7,012 bases of DNA from a bacterium (GTDB taxonomy: Bacteria; Cyanobacteriota; Vampirovibrionia; Gastranaerophilales; Gastranaerophilaceae). Location of the stretch: contig SFZC01000157.1 of the NCBI GenBank assembly GCA_004558955.1, positions 1-7,012 of the forward strand, given 5' to 3'. Shown here piece after piece: positions 4,992-7,012 of this stretch; the stretch's first letter is position 1; every line of letters starts with the position of its first letter. A program made the translations under genes and the position numbers. The notes beneath the pieces were generated by a model. That model saw nothing but the letters and a program-made list of their open reading frames with translations. It ran no database searches and was not told the DNA's origin.

Positions 4992-6699
4992 TTTTTCCGC
5001 ATTTTCGGAAATTGAATGTATAAAAAGAATGGATCATGGATGTTATAATATGTTTATGGATATGTTGAAATATTATGCGCCAAAATTAGAAACTCGAATT
5101 GTCTTAAATGGAAGTGCATTTACATCACATGATGCATATCATTGTTTGGATATTTATAAAATTATAAGTTCTTGTTTACTGAGAGAAAATACCGCATATA
5201 GGGATGGCTTAGGATTATCAAAGAGAGAGTTATTTATTCTAAATTTGGCGGTTTTATTTCATGATATAGGTATGTCGAATAGCTTGGAAGCGAGAAGAGA
5301 TAATCATTCAAAATTGTCCGCAGAGTATGTTCAGGAAGAATATGATGATATTCGTAGTATGCTACGTAGCCAAACAGACCTTACTGTTTCGGAAGTTAAA
5401 GCGATGAAAGCAATAATTAAAGCGCATAGTAATATAAAAGGGGATGCTTCAATTCCTAAAGAAAGAAATGGAATTAGATTACCAGAATTAAAAAAAGAGT
5501 ATAAGGATTTGCATTCAAAACCTATAAAAGCGCTTTTTTTAGCCGGACTATTAAGACTAGCTGATGAATTGGATGTTACAAGTGAAAGGTTAGGAAATGG
5601 AACGTTAGAAAATGAAATTCAAGAGGGAAAGAAAAAAATACTAAAATATGAAGCGGAAGGAAATACTCAGGAATTGCAAAAATGGGCTGGTTTCTTAGAA
5701 TCTGAGAAACATTGGAAACGTTTGCATTATTTTGAGTCAATATCGTTAAGCGTTGATAAAACAGGAATAGAATTACTTGTGGATGATGAATATGTTGAGC
5801 AAATGTTAGATCAGGGATCAACAGAGAAAGCTATAGCAAATGATATAGTGGAAATACTATCAAAGATTAGGGGAGAACTTGAAGAAATAAAGACGATTGC
5901 TTTCGCTGATTCGGATGTCAATATTTTGGTATATGTACAAAAAATAGACGTTATGTCAATGACAGAAAAGCTACAAGAAGAAATTAATAAAGCTCAAGCT
6001 AGAGTAAGTATGCCTGTTGTACAAAAGGAAGATAATGAATTTAGGGAAGAAAAAAAAGATGAAAGTGTTATCGAAGCAATTAAGAACGAACCTATAGAGT
6101 TTGATGAGGAACTATCAAAATATCTTGAAGAAGAGGTTCGTGAACGACAATTACTTCAATTTGGCCATTATGTCTTAAACGAGGAATATTGTGCTCGTGA
6201 CTGGTTAAATATAAGAGAATTAGTTGAAACAAGAGAAATATCTAAGAAAATAGTTGGCAGCATTGTAAAACATATTAATTCTAGAGAACCAGAAAATGTG
6301 GTTATTTTAGGAATGGATATGGTTGGTGCGCTTTTAGCGGCAAGAATTGCATTTGAACTTAAATTCCCCATGTCATATTTTGTATCTGTTAAAAATGAAC
6401 GTTATAATTCTACGCAAGAAATTGATTTTGAATTAAAAGAAGGTGAAAAGGTTATTATTATTACAGAATCAATTGCGACATTTAAAACACTTAAAAACGC
6501 TATAGAGAGATATGGACTAGAAGAAAAAATCGATTCTATATATACAGTTTTTTATAGAAAAACATTGCTCAATATAAAGAAGGCGGATGATCTAGTAAAA
6601 AAGACATATAGTATTAATAATTCGTTTCCCATTGAGCTTGTAGAAAAAAGAAAGTGTACATATAGAAAGGAAAAGTGTTTTGCAAAGAACAATCATTGA
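4978..6699 (+). CDS. HD-superfamily phosphohydrolase fused to a divergent phosphoribosyltransferase domain
   Basis: Numbered from the ATG at 4978 (573 aa), residues about 40-290 form an HD domain: candidate first ligand His55, the HD pair His95-Asp96 (VLFHDIGMS), His110, His150 (KAHSN) and Asp196 in LRLADELDVTSERL. This places it among the HD proteins seen with GHKL ATPases in conflict systems ('HD-CE'-like, from memory). A charged linker spans about 320-400. The C-terminal part (about 400-550) is a PRTase fold: VVILGMDMVGALLAARIAFE from about 441, and a PRPP-loop equivalent IIITESIATFKTL at 493-505 in which the usual acidic pair is Thr496-Glu497 and the TG is lost. An HD domain would hydrolyse a phosphoester, perhaps a nucleotide; the PRTase part probably binds the ligand. 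In-frame ATGs occur at 4972, 4978 and 4984; AAAGGA at 4967-4972 favours 4978. It overlaps the upstream gene by 14 nt and ends 11 nt before a terminator. Confidence 0.83.
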   Translation: MEMNDFSAFSEIECIKRMDHGCYNMFMDMLKYYAPKLETRIVLNGSAFTSHDAYHCLDIYKIISSCLLRENTAYRDGLGLSKRELFILNLAVLFHDIGMSNSLEARRDNHSKLSAEYVQEEYDDIRSMLRSQTDLTVSEVKAMKAIIKAHSNIKGDASIPKERNGIRLPELKKEYKDLHSKPIKALFLAGLLRLADELDVTSERLGNGTLENEIQEGKKKILKYEAEGNTQELQKWAGFLESEKHWKRLHYFESISLSVDKTGIELLVDDEYVEQMLDQGSTEKAIANDIVEILSKIRGELEEIKTIAFADSDVNILVYVQKIDVMSMTEKLQEEINKAQARVSMPVVQKEDNEFREEKKDESVIEAIKNEPIEFDEELSKYLEEEVRERQLLQFGHYVLNEEYCARDWLNIRELVETREISKKIVGSIVKHINSREPENVVILGMDMVGALLAARIAFELKFPMSYFVSVKNERYNSTQEIDFELKEGEKVIIITESIATFKTLKNAIERYGLEEKIDSIYTVFYRKTLLNIKKADDLVKKTYSINNSFPIELVEKRKCTYRKEKCFAKNNH

Positions 6700-6703
6700 T
6701 GGG

Positions 6704-6740
6704 AAAATGTGGGACAGCCAGTATTGGCTGTCCCATTTTG
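6704..6740 (+). terminator. Rho-independent terminator closing the three-gene operon
   Basis: GGGACAGCCA at 6711-6720 pairs perfectly with TGGCTGTCCC at 6725-6734 around a GTAT loop, extended by T6710-A6735. It is followed by ATTTTG and preceded by AAAAT, so the structure could also work on the opposite strand. It lies 11 nt after the HD-PRTase stop codon and is the only convincing terminator in the window. Confidence 0.9.
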
Positions 6741-6746
6741 TGCCAT

Positions 6747-6766
6747 GAAAGTAGAAAGAAAGTAGA
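6747..6766. repeat. Tandem 9-nt direct repeat next to the downstream promoter
   Basis: GAAAGTAGA occurs at 6747-6755 and again at 6758-6766, so the copies are 11 nt apart, about one helical turn. The second copy overlaps the proposed -35 box at 6763-6768, which would suit a pair of regulator half-sites. Purine-rich sequence makes chance repetition fairly easy. Confidence 0.35.
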
Positions 6767-6791
6767 TATAAATGTATATTTATGGTATAAT
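6763..6791 (+). promoter_or_regulatory. Extended -10 promoter of the downstream membrane-anchored gene
   Basis: TATAAT at 6786-6791 is preceded by TGG (TGn extended -10). A weak -35, TAGATA at 6763-6768, sits 17 nt upstream. Transcription would begin near 6798, about 58 nt before the GTG start, so the right-hand gene restarts transcription after the cassette's terminator. Confidence 0.6.
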
Positions 6792-6855
6792 TACTTAGTT
6801 TAGAAACAAAAAGTAAATCTATTCATTATACGATTCGAATTGAAGGAGCGTTGCA

Positions 6856-7012
6856 GTGGCAAATAAAAAGCTTTGTAAAACCCTTAAAATAGTAGCAGGA
6901 GCGGCAGGAATAGCATTCGCTGGAATGTACCTTGTGGCAAGAAAGAAAAAATCTGATTATACATATAAGAATGAGCCGGCGGAACAGAATCCGTTTGCCG
7001 GCAAGAAGGTTG
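6856..7012 (+). CDS. N-terminus of a membrane-anchored protein, possibly an exopolysaccharide sugar transferase
   Basis: A GTG at 6856 follows GAAGGAG (6842-6848) by 7 nt and opens a frame that runs off the end of the window (52 residues seen). The N-terminus has a basic stretch (residues 4-11), a small-residue hydrophobic helix at about 12-28 (IVAGAAGIAFAGMYLVA) and then Arg-Lys-Lys-Lys, giving one signal-anchor-like segment. The next part includes EQNPFAGKKV. From memory, a 'NPxxGKKVxFVE' segment after such an N-terminus occurs in Lachnospiraceae undecaprenyl-phosphate sugar transferases that start exopolysaccharide synthesis. This would fit the NDP-sugar enzyme suggested at the left edge. 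The catalytic domain is beyond the window, so the family is tentative. The alternative is any small single-pass membrane protein. The gene has its own promoter and higher G+C than the preceding operon. Confidence 0.6.
   Translation, partial: MANKKLCKTLKIVAGAAGIAFAGMYLVARKKKSDYTYKNEPAEQNPFAGKKV

Noticed and set aside
4670..5002. A 110-codon minus-strand frame opposite the PRTase/HD junction
   Set aside because: It is a shadow of the overlapping plus-strand genes, with low-complexity Ser/Ile/Pro-rich composition.
1..7012. CRISPR array, tRNA/rRNA genes, insertion sequences or integrase
   Set aside because: No regularly spaced repeats, cloverleaf sequences, transposase motifs or terminal inverted repeats were found on reading both strands.

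Overview
The window looks like an accessory segment from a low-to-moderate G+C Firmicute, most likely a gut clostridium of the Lachnospiraceae type. This rests on strong GGAGG-type ribosome binding sites, textbook TTGAxx/TATAAT promoters, heavy use of A/T-ending codons, and my recollection of the two partial genes at the edges. The first 99 bases end a coding region that resembles the C-terminus of an NDP-sugar epimerase/dehydratase of polysaccharide biosynthesis. The last 157 bases begin a membrane-anchored protein that resembles the N-terminus of Lachnospiraceae exopolysaccharide sugar transferases. If both readings hold, the middle of the window is cargo sitting inside a capsule/exopolysaccharide locus. 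The family assignments of both edge genes are tentative.

The interior holds two low-G+C gene cassettes separated by a decayed, host-like stretch. Cassette A (100-2124) has its own promoter and encodes an AAA15/RecF-like ABC-type ATPase followed 2 nt later by a 201-aa protein with a PD-(D/E)XK nuclease-like signature. This ATPase-plus-nuclease layout is typical of anti-phage modules (compare Septu, PARIS, OLD/Gabija-type logic), but I do not recognise the pair as a named system. The stretch 2125-2750 is a gene remnant whose coherent protein sequence has to be read through at least three frame changes. One sampled 60-base line is about 52% G+C, like the left flank and unlike the cassettes. After it come a strong promoter (2841-2869), a leader of about 230 nt with only tiny ORFs, and a perfect 7+7 palindrome.

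Cassette B (3104-6699) is the most interesting part: three overlapping genes ending in a clear rho-independent terminator. Gene 1 is a STAS-like domain fused to a GHKL/Bergerat-fold ATPase. Gene 2 carries a divergent type I phosphoribosyltransferase (PRTase) fold. Gene 3 fuses an HD-superfamily phosphohydrolase domain to a second divergent PRTase domain. Both PRTase domains lack one or more residues of the classical PRPP-loop acidic pair. A plausible reading is an ATPase-gated nucleotide sensing or nucleotide hydrolysing system, probably for defence or stress response. That function is inferred from domain logic and context and has not been shown.
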